Shown here: piece by piece, positions 27,197 to 35,667 of the stretch | How positions within the stretch are numbered: the first letter of the stretch is position 1 | Layout: each line of letters begins with the position of its first letter | From: CAVTWD01 sp963738325 | Lineage (GTDB): Bacteria; Actinomycetota; Acidimicrobiia; Acidimicrobiales; Ilumatobacteraceae | Length of the DNA stretch: 64,000 nt | Reading direction: 5' to 3' | NCBI GenBank assembly: GCA_963738325.1 | Contig: CAVTWD010000009.1 | Location: 124,001 to 188,000, forward strand | The notes under the pieces: model-generated | Databases searched by the model: none | The model's input: only the letters and a program-made list of their open reading frames with translations | Told to the model about the DNA's origin: nothing | Position numbers and translations under genes: made by a program

Positions 27197-27472
27197 ATGC
27201 GTCGCTTCCTGGTTGCCTTGACCCTCGTCGTGGTGCTCGCGGCGGCGTCGCCGGTGGGTGCCCAGACCACTACCCCACCCGCGACATCGGCCTTCGTTCC
27301 CCCGAGGTGCGTGAGCGCCTATCCCGACGAGGCCGAATGCGACTCGGCCGAACCAGCCGACGCCCGCACCCTCGTGCTGTTCGGCGTCCTCGTGGTCGCG
27401 TTGAGCGCCATCGGCTTCGTCGTCGTCCGCTCGACCATCCGCCACGGCCGCGAACGACGCACGGTCCACTGA
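27197..27472 (+). CDS. Small secreted or membrane protein, 91 aa
   Basis: ATG 27197 opens a signal-peptide-like stretch (RRFLVALTLVVVLAAASPVG, then AQ), a short Thr/Pro-rich region with two Cys (PPRCVSAYPDEAECDS), and one transmembrane segment (LVLFGVLVVALSAIGFVVV) followed by basic RHGRERR. It would thus have a small extracytoplasmic loop, perhaps disulphide-bonded, and a cytoplasmic tail. I do not recognise the family. Divergent from the 129-aa protein gene and followed by a hairpin at 27519. Confidence 0.55.
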   Translation: MRRFLVALTLVVVLAAASPVGAQTTTPPATSAFVPPRCVSAYPDEAECDSAEPADARTLVLFGVLVVALSAIGFVVVRSTIRHGRERRTVH

Positions 27473-27518
27473 ATGCAGCGAAGGAGACACGAACAAGCCT
27501 GTTCTCTTCACGGGCGCG

Positions 27519-27548
27519 ACACGACCCCGGCCTGAGCCGGGGCCGTGT
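27519..27548 (+). terminator. Hairpin downstream of the small membrane protein
   Basis: A 13-bp stem with one mismatch (ACACGACCCCGGC / GCCGGGGCCGTGT) around CTGA, 46 bp past the stop at 27472. No T tract. Confidence 0.65.
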
Positions 27549-27857
27549 CACCGTTGTGCTGAAAGCAGCGTGCTCGCGAGCCGCCGATCGTGTGGCTGCA
27601 CGTGGAACCGGGGTCGGCTCGAGCCGGCTCGAGGCCGGTCAGGGTGGGAGCCTCCGGCGTCAGGCCGCACTCCTGGCGTTTCGCGACGCCCCCGCTGGCG
27701 TCCGGCCGGAACGGGCGGGAAGCGTTTGCGGCGCCGCGGGATCAGCCCGGTGGGGTTTCCCCTTCTGAGGTGACCGTGCCTGCCATGCGGGTCCTTCACC
27801 TCCTGCGTATTCGGACAGATCCGACAAATCCACAATCGCGCCCGTCCTCCGGACCCG
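27549..27857. other. Gene-free stretch between convergent genes
   Basis: No convincing coding frame or RNA gene. The only structure I see is a 16-bp perfect palindrome CTCGAGCCGGCTCGAG at 27618-27633. Open frames here have no recognisable protein features. Confidence 0.5.
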
Positions 27858-28828
27858 TCAACCCCTGGCGGCCACCAGGTCGGAGCAGAAAGCACGCGTC
27901 GCGCTCACGAGCGCGTGCGGCGCCTCCCACGGCACGAAGTGTCCGCAGTCGCGCAACAGGAACGGGCCCACATGGCGCGGGAACACGGTCGCCGCCATGC
28001 GATCGAAGTCCGGGTAGAGGACGTGATCGGAAGGACCGAAGAGGATGAGCGCCGGCGTCCGCTCGTTGCGCCCCAGCCGGGGCTCTGCGACGCGACGCGC
28101 GACGTCGAAGGCGCTCTCGTAGGCACCGAGACCGGCCCGGAAGCGCGCCGCGTCACCGAACGGCTCGGTGTGGAAGTCGACGACCGCGCTCCGGGCGAAC
28201 CGCCTGCCGCCCGGTTCCGAAGGTGGATCCTCGAACGCCCCGGGATGGGCCCAGAACCGCGACGTGTAGAACGTGGCGATGTAACGCCGTCGCTCGTCCG
28301 GCGTGCGCAGCTCGGCGGCGAGCGCATCGGCATCGGTCCCCTGGCGGACGAAGTAGTCACTCGCCTCGCGTGCCGGGCGTGTGCGCATCCCGGCCATCGC
28401 CTGTGCGTCGTACGACAGCGGAGAGTTGAACAGCACGATGCGATCGACCCAGTCCGGGTGACGCAGCGCGAGGTCCTGGATGATCGGGCCGCCGAGGTCA
28501 CCACCGAGCAGCACCACGCGTTCATGACCCAGTTCGTCTGCACGAGGGCGCGGAGGTCGAAGGCGTGGGACACGACGTCGTGGAAGCCGTCGGGACCGAC
28601 GCCGCTGTCCCCGAAGCCGCGCAGGTCCGGCGCGATGACTTCGAAGCCGGCCTCGGCGAGTGGAGCGATGACGCGCCAGAAGATGCGCTTCGACTCCGGC
28701 CAGCCGTGCACGCACACGAGCGGCATCCCGCCGGTCCCCTCGTGGACGAAGGCCTGCGCGAAGCCGCGGGGTGAGGCGACGTGGGTGCGGAACCGTCCCG
28801 GATCGGTGTCGGGAGACGGGCTGGGCAC
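27858..28828 (-). CDS. Alpha/beta hydrolase, epoxide hydrolase/haloalkane dehalogenase type, frameshifted
   Basis: About 323 residues after repair. VCVHGWPESKRIFWR contains the HGxP oxyanion motif, IAPDLRGFGDS the next strand, and LLGGDLGGPI an Asp nucleophile in the GxDxGG elbow, which points to epoxide hydrolase or dehalogenase chemistry rather than Ser esterase. FGPSDHVLYPD and DCGHFVPWEAP supply the acid and His. A lost G near 28543 shifts the frame between FDLRALV and ADELGHERVVL. GTG 28828 is preceded by TAGGGT 6 nt upstream. Substrate unknown. Confidence 0.8.
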
Positions 28829-28834
28829 CGCGGC

Positions 28835-28840
28835 ACCCTA
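28835..28840 (-). promoter_or_regulatory. -10 box TAGGGT of the alpha/beta hydrolase gene
   Basis: TAGGGT lies 6 nt before GTG 28828 on the minus strand; leaderless. Confidence 0.5.
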
Positions 28841-28898
28841 CGCTCGCCGCCGGTGACCCGAACACCCCTCGGCAGCCGGCCGGCGACCGGCACCCGCG

Positions 28899-30302
28899 AT
28901 GACGCCTGACGACTTCCGCCGCCACGGCCATGCTCTCGTCGACTGGATCGCGGCTTACCTCGAAGATGTCGAGCGCCACCCCGTGCAATCCTCCGTCGAG
29001 CCCGGCGAGATCCGTCGCCTCCTGCCTGCGTCCCCACCCCCCACTCCGGAGCCGTTCGAGGCGATCGTGTCCGACCTCGACCGTGTCGTGGTGCCCGGCC
29101 TCACGCATTGGCAGCACCCCCGATTCTTCGCCTACTTCCCCGCCAACGTGTCCTACCCCTCGGTGCTCGGTGAGCTCGTCGCCGCCGGGCTGGGCGTGCA
29201 GGGCATGTCCTGGGCGACGAGCCCCGCCTGCACCGAGCTCGAGCAGACCATGGTCGATTGGATGGCCGAGCTGCTCGGCCTCCCGCAACGGTTCCGCTTC
29301 TCCGGGGCGGGAGGCGGCGTCATCCAGGACAGCGCATCGAGCGCCACGCTCTGCGCCATCCTCGCCGCGCGCGAACGCGTTACCGATGGTCATGCCAATG
29401 AGATTGGGACGCCGGGCGGACTGGTCGCATACACGACGGACCACGCGCACTCATCGGTCGAGAAGGGGATTCGCATCGCCGGCATCGGTTCGGAGAACTT
29501 GCGGTACATCCCGGTCGACGCGGCCTTCGCGCTCCGTCCCGACGTCCTTGCCGCCGCGATCGCGGAGGACCGCGCCGCCGGCCGCACCCCGTTCCTCGTC
29601 GTGGCCACCGCCGGCACCACGTCATCACTGGCCTTCGACCCCGTGCCCGCCCTCGCCGACATCTGCGCTCGCGAGGGGCTGTGGCTGCACGTCGACGCGG
29701 CCATGGCCGGGAGCGCCGCGCTCTGCCCGGAGCTGCGGTGGGTGAACGCCGGGCTCGAAGGCGCCGACTCCTACTGCACCAACCCGCACAAATGGATGGG
29801 CGTGAACTTCGACTGCGACCTCTTCTACGTCGCCGATCGCGAGCCGCTGCTGCGGGCGCTCTCGATCCTCCCGGAGTTCCTCCGGACGGCGGCGGGCGAC
29901 TCGGGGGCCGTCGTCGACTACCGCGACTGGCAGATCCCCCTTGGCCGCCGATTCCGCGCCCTCAAGCTGTGGTTCGTGCTGCGGGCCGACGGCGTGGGCC
30001 CCGCGCAGGCGATGATCCGCCGCCACGTCGGGCTGGCGCGCGAACTGGCCGGATGGGTCGCCGCGGACGAGCGATTCGCGCTCGCCGCGCCTCCATCGCT
30101 CGGCCTGGTCTGCCTGCGCCTCGTGGCCGGCGACGCCGCCACGGATGCGCTCGTCGAGGCGGCCAATGCCACAGGTCGAGCCCTGTTCAGCCGCACGGTG
30201 CTCGGAGGGAAGTCGGCGCTGCGTTTCAGCATCGGCGGCCGGACCACGGAGCGCCGCCACGTCGAGGAAGGTTGGGCGGTGCTCCAGGAGTTCGCCGGCT
30301 GA
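28899..30302 (+). CDS. Group II pyridoxal-phosphate decarboxylase (aromatic-L-amino-acid type)
   Basis: 467 residues, intact. The N-terminal VDWIAAYLEDVERHPVQS and PGLTHWQHPRFFAYFP match plant and animal tyrosine/tryptophan/DOPA decarboxylases. Cofactor contacts are HVDAAMAGSAALCPE (Asp to the pyridine nitrogen) and the Schiff-base Lys in NPHKWMGVN. FDCDLFYVADR and the C-terminal LRFSIGGRTTERRHVEEGW complete the fold. It makes an aromatic amine and CO2 from an amino acid; the exact substrate is not readable. Monocistronic, with no TANNNT box at the start. Confidence 0.88.
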   Translation: MTPDDFRRHGHALVDWIAAYLEDVERHPVQSSVEPGEIRRLLPASPPPTPEPFEAIVSDLDRVVVPGLTHWQHPRFFAYFPANVSYPSVLGELVAAGLGVQGMSWATSPACTELEQTMVDWMAELLGLPQRFRFSGAGGGVIQDSASSATLCAILAARERVTDGHANEIGTPGGLVAYTTDHAHSSVEKGIRIAGIGSENLRYIPVDAAFALRPDVLAAAIAEDRAAGRTPFLVVATAGTTSSLAFDPVPALADICAREGLWLHVDAAMAGSAALCPELRWVNAGLEGADSYCTNPHKWMGVNFDCDLFYVADREPLLRALSILPEFLRTAAGDSGAVVDYRDWQIPLGRRFRALKLWFVLRADGVGPAQAMIRRHVGLARELAGWVAADERFALAAPPSLGLVCLRLVAGDAATDALVEAANATGRALFSRTVLGGKSALRFSIGGRTTERRHVEEGWAVLQEFAG

Positions 30303-30366
30303 GCCGCGGCGGTTTCGAGGCGACCACCCTCGCCCCCCGGTGCGGCCCGCGGGGCCACGGCGCCTC

Positions 30367-30876
30367 TCACCGCGACCAGCGGAACTCCACCGCGTCCACG
30401 GGCCGGCCGCCGTCGCAGGCGCCCTCCTCCCGCCGCGGGCCGGGGACGAATCCGGCGTTGCGCGCGACCGCCTGGCCCACAAGGTTGGACTCCGCCACGA
30501 GGAGCACCACGTCCGGGGTGAAGGTGGCCGCGGCCCACCTGGCGGTGGCCCTGAGCGCGGTGCGGCCGAAACGCTGGCCGCGCGCCTCGTGAGCCACCCA
30601 GGCGTCGAGGCCCACACCGGACAGCCCGTCCAACGGCACGATCGAGACGCTGCCGACGAGCTCACCGGTGTCGGTGAGCGCCACCGCCAGCCATGCCCCG
30701 TGCGGCTCCGGCTGGCTCCGGGCGTGAGCCCGCACGAAGGCGGCCGCATCCGCGGCGCGAAAGGGGCGCGGGCCGCTCGACCAGCGTGCGACGTCGGGAT
30801 CCTGGCGGGCGTGGAAGAGAAAGCTGGCGTCGGACGGGCCCCATGGTCGCAAGGTGAGCGGCCCGGCCTCGATCAC
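30367..30876 (-). CDS. GNAT-family N-acetyltransferase
   Basis: 169 residues from GTG 30876. LTLRPWGPSDASFLF opens a RimJ/RimL-like GNAT domain, GELVGSVSIVPLDG is the central strand pair, HEARGQRFGRTALRA the acetyl-CoA pyrophosphate loop, and VLLVAESNLVGQAVARNAGF the final helix-strand. The acceptor is unknown. The start overlaps the NUDIX stop by 4 bp (GTGA), so the two are translated together. An alternative upstream start at 30945 would extend far into the NUDIX gene and is less likely. Confidence 0.82.
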   Translation of the reverse strand: MIEAGPLTLRPWGPSDASFLFHARQDPDVARWSSGPRPFRAADAAAFVRAHARSQPEPHGAWLAVALTDTGELVGSVSIVPLDGLSGVGLDAWVAHEARGQRFGRTALRATARWAAATFTPDVVLLVAESNLVGQAVARNAGFVPGPRREEGACDGGRPVDAVEFRWSR

Positions 30877-31625
30877 GACTGCCCGTCCTCCGTGCCCGTG
30901 GCCAGCGCGAGCAGCTGCACGAGCATCCGCGCCGTTGCGCCCCACACCGTCTCGTCGTCGAGATCGAAGAACGACACGGCGCGCTCGAGTGGTGGCGTGC
31001 CCCAGCGCTCCTCGTGATAGGTGCCCGGGCGCAGCAGGTCGGCCAGGGACACGTGGAGGATCCGATCGACCTCAGCGCTCGCCCGGCGCAGGGCGGGCCG
31101 GCTGTGCAGCGTCGCCACCACGGGCACGATGAGGCTCCGGCTCACGACGGTGCTCAAGTGATCGAGCTCGCCGACGACCGTGGCCAACCCCGACGCCAGG
31201 CCCACCTCCTCTTCCGCCTCTCTGAGGGCTGTTTCGGGTGGCGACTCCCCCGGCTCCATCCGCCCCCCCGGGAAGCTGACCTCACCCTTGTGGGTCGAGA
31301 GATGGCGGGCCCGCCGCGTGAGCACCACTTCGGCTCCGTCGGGCCCTTCGGCCAAGGCCACGAGCACGGCGGAGTGCCGGGCGTCGTCGAGCTCGAGCAC
31401 CGGCGGCCGCCCCGGTCCCCTCGCCGCGATCCGCGCCGCCAGAGGTTCGAGCTCGACCGGCCCGCAGGCGACCTCATCCCACGGCGGGAGCTCCCCCGGC
31501 GCCCAGACCGGCGGGCGGGGGATGACCTGGTCACCGCCGGCTCGCTTCTCCGCTCGTGCGGCCGCTCGCCCGGATGTCGCCGGGCCCCCGAACCCTGACG
31601 GGGGAACCTCAGGCGCTCCGGCCAT
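30873..31625 (-). CDS. NUDIX hydrolase, CoA pyrophosphatase-like
   Basis: 250 residues. The complete Nudix box runs from GRMEPGE through REAEEEVGL at about residues 140-162, preceded by HLSTHKGEVSFPGG, the extra motif of the NudL/CoA diphosphatase group. The first 35 residues (PPSGFGGPATSGRAA) look disordered, so translation might begin later. The likely reaction is hydrolysis of CoA or similar nucleotide diphosphates to phosphopantetheine and 3',5'-ADP. Its start overlaps the end of the 53-residue gene upstream, and its end overlaps the GNAT start. Confidence 0.85.
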   Translation of the reverse strand: MAGAPEVPPSGFGGPATSGRAAARAEKRAGGDQVIPRPPVWAPGELPPWDEVACGPVELEPLAARIAARGPGRPPVLELDDARHSAVLVALAEGPDGAEVVLTRRARHLSTHKGEVSFPGGRMEPGESPPETALREAEEEVGLASGLATVVGELDHLSTVVSRSLIVPVVATLHSRPALRRASAEVDRILHVSLADLLRPGTYHEERWGTPPLERAVSFFDLDDETVWGATARMLVQLLALATGTEDGQS

Positions 31626-31770
31626 CGACCGCGTCGACCAACCCGTGCAGCAGCTCGGGCAGCCCGTGGGTCTTCAGGTTGGCGAGCGTGCGGCCCGGAG
31701 GCGTCTCACCCCGCTCCCACTCGTCCCAGTACGCGAGCAGCTTCGCGGGGTCGGGCGGGGGTCTCTCCAT
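31609..31770 (-). CDS. Small protein of 53 aa upstream of NUDIX, unknown function
   Basis: ATG 31770 to TGA 31609, encoding MERPPPDPAKLLAYWDEWER then GETPPGRTLANLKTHGLPEL and ending DAVDGRSA. The soluble, amphipathic helical sequence and the well-formed TAGGCT box 6 nt before the ATG argue that it is real. It overlaps the NUDIX start by 17 bp and would begin the NUDIX-GNAT transcript. I have the impression that similar short proteins precede NUDIX genes elsewhere in actinobacteria, but cannot confirm this here. Confidence 0.65.
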   Translation of the reverse strand: MERPPPDPAKLLAYWDEWERGETPPGRTLANLKTHGLPELLHGLVDAVDGRSA

Positions 31771-31776
31771 GGCCAG

Positions 31777-31782
31777 AGCCTA
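31777..31782 (-). promoter_or_regulatory. -10 box TAGGCT of the small protein-NUDIX-GNAT unit
   Basis: TAGGCT lies 6 nt before ATG 31770 on the minus strand; leaderless. Confidence 0.5.
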
Positions 31783-31847
31783 CGGCGAGGCCCGCGCCCG
31801 ACCTCGCCTCCTGTTCCTCGGGGCCCGCACCCCGGGCGCGGCAGGGG

Positions 31848-32325
31848 TCACGCGGACGGCTTCCGGGCGCGGTACGCCTTGATCCCTCGACCCACCAGCC
31901 GGCCGGCGGCGCGCCCCACGTCCTCGCCCTTGGACGGCGATGGCGCTTCGGGCGGTGCCGCCGAAGGGCTCGGTCGGGGCGGACGAGTTCGATAGTCGGT
32001 CCGCAGCACGAGACCGACCAGTCCCAGCCGCGGCGATGACCGAGAAGGCGATGCCGAACTCGCCCATCTGCGCGTGGAACAGCACCGTGAGGGCGAGGAT
32101 GGCCACGGCCAGGACGATGTCGAGGATCCGATGGACGGCCCGTGGCACGAGGCGGGCGGCCGCGAGGGGGCCGTCCGCGGTGGCGGCGGCGGCGATGACG
32201 AGGCCGCCGACGACCACGGGCACGATGGGCTTGTCGACATGGACCGCCTCCAGGATGACGAGCACACCCAGCAGGTACTCGACCAGTTGGTGGATCCAGA
32301 AGGCGAGTCCGCCGCGCTCGGGCAC
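31848..32325 (-). CDS. Multi-pass small membrane protein, frameshifted
   Basis: About 158 residues after repair. Hydrophobic segments include HQLVEYLLGVLVILEAV, PIVPVVVGGLVIAAAA and ILDIVLAVAILALTVLFHA, with a fourth weak one, GIAFSVIAA into LGLVGLVL. After the shift (one extra base near 32032) the tail is basic and cytoplasmic: RTDYRTRPPRP then GRLVGRGIKAYRARKPSA. I do not recognise a family. GTG 32325 is favoured over the out-of-frame ATG at 32333. It lies downstream of the groEL terminator on the same strand. Confidence 0.6.
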
Positions 32326-32401
32326 GTCCCCATTGTGGAGCGGGGGGCGAGGCGGCGCGAACCCCGAGCCGGGCCAGTGAGCACTGGGGCGAGAACGGCA
32401 A

Positions 32402-32428
32402 ACGGCCCGGGCATCGGGCCCGGGCCGT
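32402..32428 (-). terminator. groEL terminator
   Basis: A perfect 11-bp stem (ACGGCCCGGGC / GCCCGGGCCGT) with a 5-nt loop, 24 nt past the groEL stop and followed on the minus strand by TTTGCCGTT. Confidence 0.8.
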
Positions 32429-32451
32429 CTCACCCAACGCGGCTGAGCGCG

Positions 32452-34109
32452 TCACATCATGCCGCCCATGCCGCCCATGCCCCCCATGCCGCCCATGCCG
32501 CCCATCCCGGCACCTCCCGGCATGGCCGGCTTCTTCTCCGGCTTGTCGGCGACGAGCGCCTCGGTGGTGAGCAGGAGCCCGGCGATGGACGCCGCGTTCT
32601 GCAGCGCGGCCCGGGTGACCTTGGCCGGATCGATGATGCCCGACTTCACCATGTCCTCGAACTCGCCGCTGACGGCGTTGAGGCCGATCGTGCCCGTCTC
32701 CTTCTGCACCTGCTCGACGATCACGGAACCCTCGAGCCCAGCGTTCTCGGCGATGAGGCGGGTGGGCTCGACGAGCGACTCCCACACGGCGCGGGCGCCC
32801 GCCGCCTCGTCGCCGCTCAGGCTCTTCACGACGTCACCGACGGCGGCCCGGGTGCGGAGCAGGGCGATCCCACCGCCGGCCACCACCCCCTCCTCGATGG
32901 CGGCCCGGGTGGCCGAGAGGGCGTCCTCGATGCGGTGCTTCTTCTCCTTGAGCTCCACCTCGGTGGCCGCCCCGACCTTGACCACGGCGACGCCGCCGGA
33001 GAGCTTCGCCAGCCGCTCCTGCAGCTTCTCCGGTCCCAGTCCGAGTCGGTGTTCTCGATCTCGGTCTTGATCTGGCTGATGCGGCCCTTGACGTCGTCGC
33101 CGGAGCCGGCGCCCTCCACGATCGTGGTGTCGTCCTTGGTCACCACGACCTTGCGGGCCCGCCCGAGCAGGTCGAGGGTGATGTTCTCGAGCTTGAGCCC
33201 GACCTCCTCCGAGACCACTTGACCGCCGGTGAGCACGGCCATGTCCTGGAGCATCGCCTTACGGCGATCACCGAAGCCCGGGGCCTTGACCGCCACGGAG
33301 GGGAAGAGGCCGCGGATGCGGTTGACGACGAGCGTGGCGAGCGCCTCGCCCTCGACGTCCTCGGCCACGATCAGCAACGGCTTGCCCGTCTGCATGACCT
33401 TCTCGAGCAGGGGCAGGAGCGCCTGGACCGAGGAGATCTTGGCCGAGTGCAGCAGGACGTACGCGTCGTCGAGCACGGCCTCCTGGCGTTCGGGGTCGGT
33501 GACGAAGTACGGGGAGAGGTACCCCTTGTCGAACTGCATGCCCTCGGTGAACTCGAGCTCGATGCCGAAGGTGTTCGACTCCTCCACGGTCACCACGCCG
33601 TCCTTGCCGACCTTGTCGATGGCGTCGGCGATCACCGCACCGATCCCCGAGTCGGCCGCCGAGATGGAGGCGACCTGGGCGATCTCGGCCCTGTCGTCGA
33701 TCTCCTTGGCCTGCTCGGCGATGGCTTCCACCGAAGCGGCGACGGCCTTCTCGATGCCCCGCTTCAGGCTCATGGGGTTGGCGCCGGCCGCGACGTTGCG
33801 CAGCCCGTGGCGGATGAGGGCCTGAGCGAGGACCGTGGCGGTCGTCGTGCCGTCGCCCGCGACATCGTTGGTCTTGGTGGCGACCTCCTTGAGGAGCTGT
33901 GCCCCCATGTTCTCGAACGGATCGTCGAGCTCGACCTCTCGGGCGATCGAGACACCGTCGTTCGTGATCGTGGGCGCGCCGAACTTCTTGTCGAGGACGA
34001 CGTTGCGTCCCCTCGGCCCGAGCGTCACTCGGACCGTGTCGGCCATGCGGTTGACGCCGGACTCGAGGGCGCGCCGCGCCTCCTCGTCGAACTTCAGGAT
34101 CTTCGCCAT
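32452..34109 (-). CDS. groEL: 60-kDa chaperonin GroEL, frameshifted
   Basis: Folds proteins in the cytoplasm with GroES and ATP. MAKILKFDEEARRALESG, the ATP-site loop VAGDGTTTATV, GANPMSLKRGIEKAV and EDVEGEALATLVVN are all present. The C-terminus MGGMGGMGGMGGMM is the flexible tail of the housekeeping chaperonin rather than a His-rich actinobacterial paralogue. A lost G near 33030 shifts the frame between TDSDWDR and EKLQERLAKLSGG; adding it back gives 552 residues. groES is 4 bp upstream in the same operon. A hairpin terminator follows. Confidence 0.95.
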
Positions 34110-34113
34110 CCGG

Positions 34114-34407
34114 CTACTTCTCGACGATGGCGAGGACGTCGCGCGAGGTGAGGATGAGCAGATCGTCACCGTCGACGGTGATCTCCGTGCCGCCGTACTT
34201 CGAGTAGACGACGGTGTCGCCAACCTTCACGTCGAGAGGGATGAGCTCGCCCGAGCTCTCGGCGCGGCGGCCGGGGCCGACCGCGAGGACCGACCCCTGC
34301 TGGGGCTTCTCCTTGGCCGTGTCGGGGATCACCAACCCCGAGGCGGTCTTCTCCTCGGCGTCGTTCGGCTTGACGACGATCCGGTCATCGAGGGGCTTGA
34401 GCTGCAT
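34114..34407 (-). CDS. groES: 10-kDa chaperonin GroES
   Basis: The lid of the GroEL chamber. 97 residues, intact: MQLKPLDDRIVVKPND, TASGLVIPDTAKEKPQQG (mobile loop region), VKVGDTVVYSKYGGTEI and a C-terminal DDLLILTSRDVLAIVEK. A GGAGG ribosome-binding site precedes the ATG. It is the first gene of groES-groEL under the control of two CIRCE operators upstream, so it should be derepressed when HrcA loses activity in heat shock. Confidence 0.98.
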   Translation of the reverse strand: MQLKPLDDRIVVKPNDAEEKTASGLVIPDTAKEKPQQGSVLAVGPGRRAESSGELIPLDVKVGDTVVYSKYGGTEITVDGDDLLILTSRDVLAIVEK

Positions 34408-34483
34408 CGCGGATGGCCTCCATTGGCATCGTGAATCGTGCCTCGACCGGGCCGCGGGGCAGGCGGTGCTCCGACGGCGGGCG

Positions 34484-34510
34484 TTAGCACTCGAAGGTTG
34501 CGACTGCTAA
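34484..34510. promoter_or_regulatory. CIRCE operator 1 (HrcA site), proximal to groES
   Basis: TTAGCACTC, nine bases, GACTGCTAA: one mismatch from the CIRCE consensus TTAGCACTC-N9-GAGTGCTAA. It lies 77 bp upstream of the groES start, at the -10 of the promoter. Confidence 0.93.
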
Positions 34511-34539
34511 CGATAGGCCGAACGGGCGGTGGTTAGCAA
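34510..34539 (-). promoter_or_regulatory. groES-groEL promoter lying between the CIRCE operators
   Basis: On the minus strand TTGCTA (34534-34539) and TATCGT (34510-34515) are 18 bp apart. The -35 lies inside CIRCE 2 and the -10 touches CIRCE 1, so HrcA bound to either site would block polymerase. Confidence 0.7.
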
Positions 34540-34559
34540 CCGCGAGGTACGAGTGCTAA
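34533..34559. promoter_or_regulatory. CIRCE operator 2 (HrcA site), distal
   Basis: TTAGCAACC, nine bases, GAGTGCTAA. The right arm is perfect and the left arm differs in two bases. Its centre is 49 bp from that of operator 1. Confidence 0.9.
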
Positions 34560-34571
34560 CTGGGCAGGGGG

Positions 34572-34639
34572 CTCTCCCGGGAAGTTGAACCGGAGGGTGC
34601 CGTCGACGGCCCACCCCGGTTCGAGTTCCCCGGGGAGAG
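34572..34639 (-). terminator. Long imperfect hairpin after tsaD
   Basis: Outer arms CTCTCCCGGGAA and TTCCCCGGGGAGAG enclose a second stem (GAACCGG / CCGGTTC) and an inner CCGTCGACGG. It lies between the tsaD stop at 34647 and the CIRCE sites, so it probably insulates groES from the tsaD operon. No T tract. Confidence 0.6.
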
Positions 34640-34646
34640 GGGAGGT

Positions 34647-35667
34647 TCAGTGCAACCGGAGATCCGGATGGACCCCGGCATCCAGACCCGTAGGCCCGTC
34701 GTTGCGCAAGCGGTGCCAACCCGCAGAAGCGATCATGGCCGCGTTGTCGGTGCAGAGGAGCCGGCTCGGCAGGAAGCCGTGCAGCTCGTCTCGCGCGCAG
34801 GCGTCCAGGAACTGCTCCCGGAGAAGGGAGTTGGCCGCTACCCCGCCGGCGAGCACGAGGCCACGGGCCCCCACCTGCGCGGCCGCCCGGCGCGCCTTGG
34901 CCACGAGCACGTCGACGACGGCCTGCTGGAACGAGGCGGCCACGTCGGCGGTGGACACGTCGGGATGCTTGCGCACGTGGTTGACGACCGCGGTCTTGAG
35001 GCCGCTGAAGGAGAAGTCGAGCCCTTCGTGCACGAGCGCGCGGGGGAAGGCGACGGCCGTCGGGTCACCCCTCATGGCGACCCGGTCGATGGCCGGGCCA
35101 CCGGGGTAGCCGAGACCCAGGAAGCGGGCCACCTTGTCGAAGGCCTCGCCGGCCGCGTCGTCGATGGTCTGGCCCAGGAGCACGTAGTGACCGTGGTCGC
35201 GCGATCTCGATGAGCATCGTGTGGCCGCCCGAGACCAGGAGGACGACGAGGGGCAGCTCGAGGTCGGCGTCTTCGAGGAAGGCGGCGTAGAGGTGGGCCT
35301 CCAGATGGTTCACCCCGATGAACGGCACCCGCCACGTGAGCGCGAGGGCCTTGCCCGCCGACACCCCCACGAGCAGGGCGCCGGCCAGCCCCGGGCCAAC
35401 GGTGGCCGCCACGGCGTCGATCCGGGCGTCGTCGATGCCGGCCTCGACGACGGCCCGGGCCACGACCGGGATGAGCAGGTCCATGTGGGCCCGGCTGGCG
35501 ATCTCGGGGACCACGCCGCCGTACTGGGCGTGCAGGTCGACCTGGCTGGAGACCACCGACGACAGCACGTCGTAGCCCCCCATCACCACGGCCGCCGCGG
35601 TCTCGTCACACGAGGTTTCGATGCCGAGCACGATCGTGGCGGCGGACGTCGCCTCCGAGAAGATCAC
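34647..35667 (-). CDS. tsaD: tRNA t6A synthesis protein TsaD, frameshifted
   Basis: Transfers the threonylcarbamoyl group to A37 of tRNAs reading ANN codons. TIVLGIETSCDETAAAVV opens the ASKHA fold, VVPEIASRAHMDL and NHLEAHLYA (HxxxH, iron ligands) are present, and LLVSGGHTMLIEI is the ATP site. An extra C near 35200 breaks the frame before DHGHYVLLGQTIDDAAGEAF; the C-terminal LDFSFSGLKTAV and LVLAGGVAANSLLRE follow. The repaired length is 339. GTG 35667 overlaps the rimI stop by 4 bp (GTGA); a longer start at 35682 exists. The partners tsaB and tsaE are in the same operon. Confidence 0.93.

Noticed and set aside
27548..27895. A 115-codon minus-strand frame in the gap after the small membrane protein
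   Set aside because: The composition is Arg/Pro/Gly-rich without motifs and it overlaps the end of the alpha/beta hydrolase; no start signal.
28899..30302. Horizontally acquired decarboxylase
   Set aside because: Codon use and GC look like the neighbours and no mobile-element traces flank it.
32452..34109. groEL as a pseudogene
   Set aside because: A single missing G in a run, perfectly conserved motifs on both sides and intact CIRCE control make a sequence error far more likely.
34590..34646. tRNA-like GGTTCGAGTTCCCC near the tsaD end
   Set aside because: It resembles a T-arm, but no acceptor, D or anticodon stem can be folded around it; it is part of the long hairpin 34572-34639.
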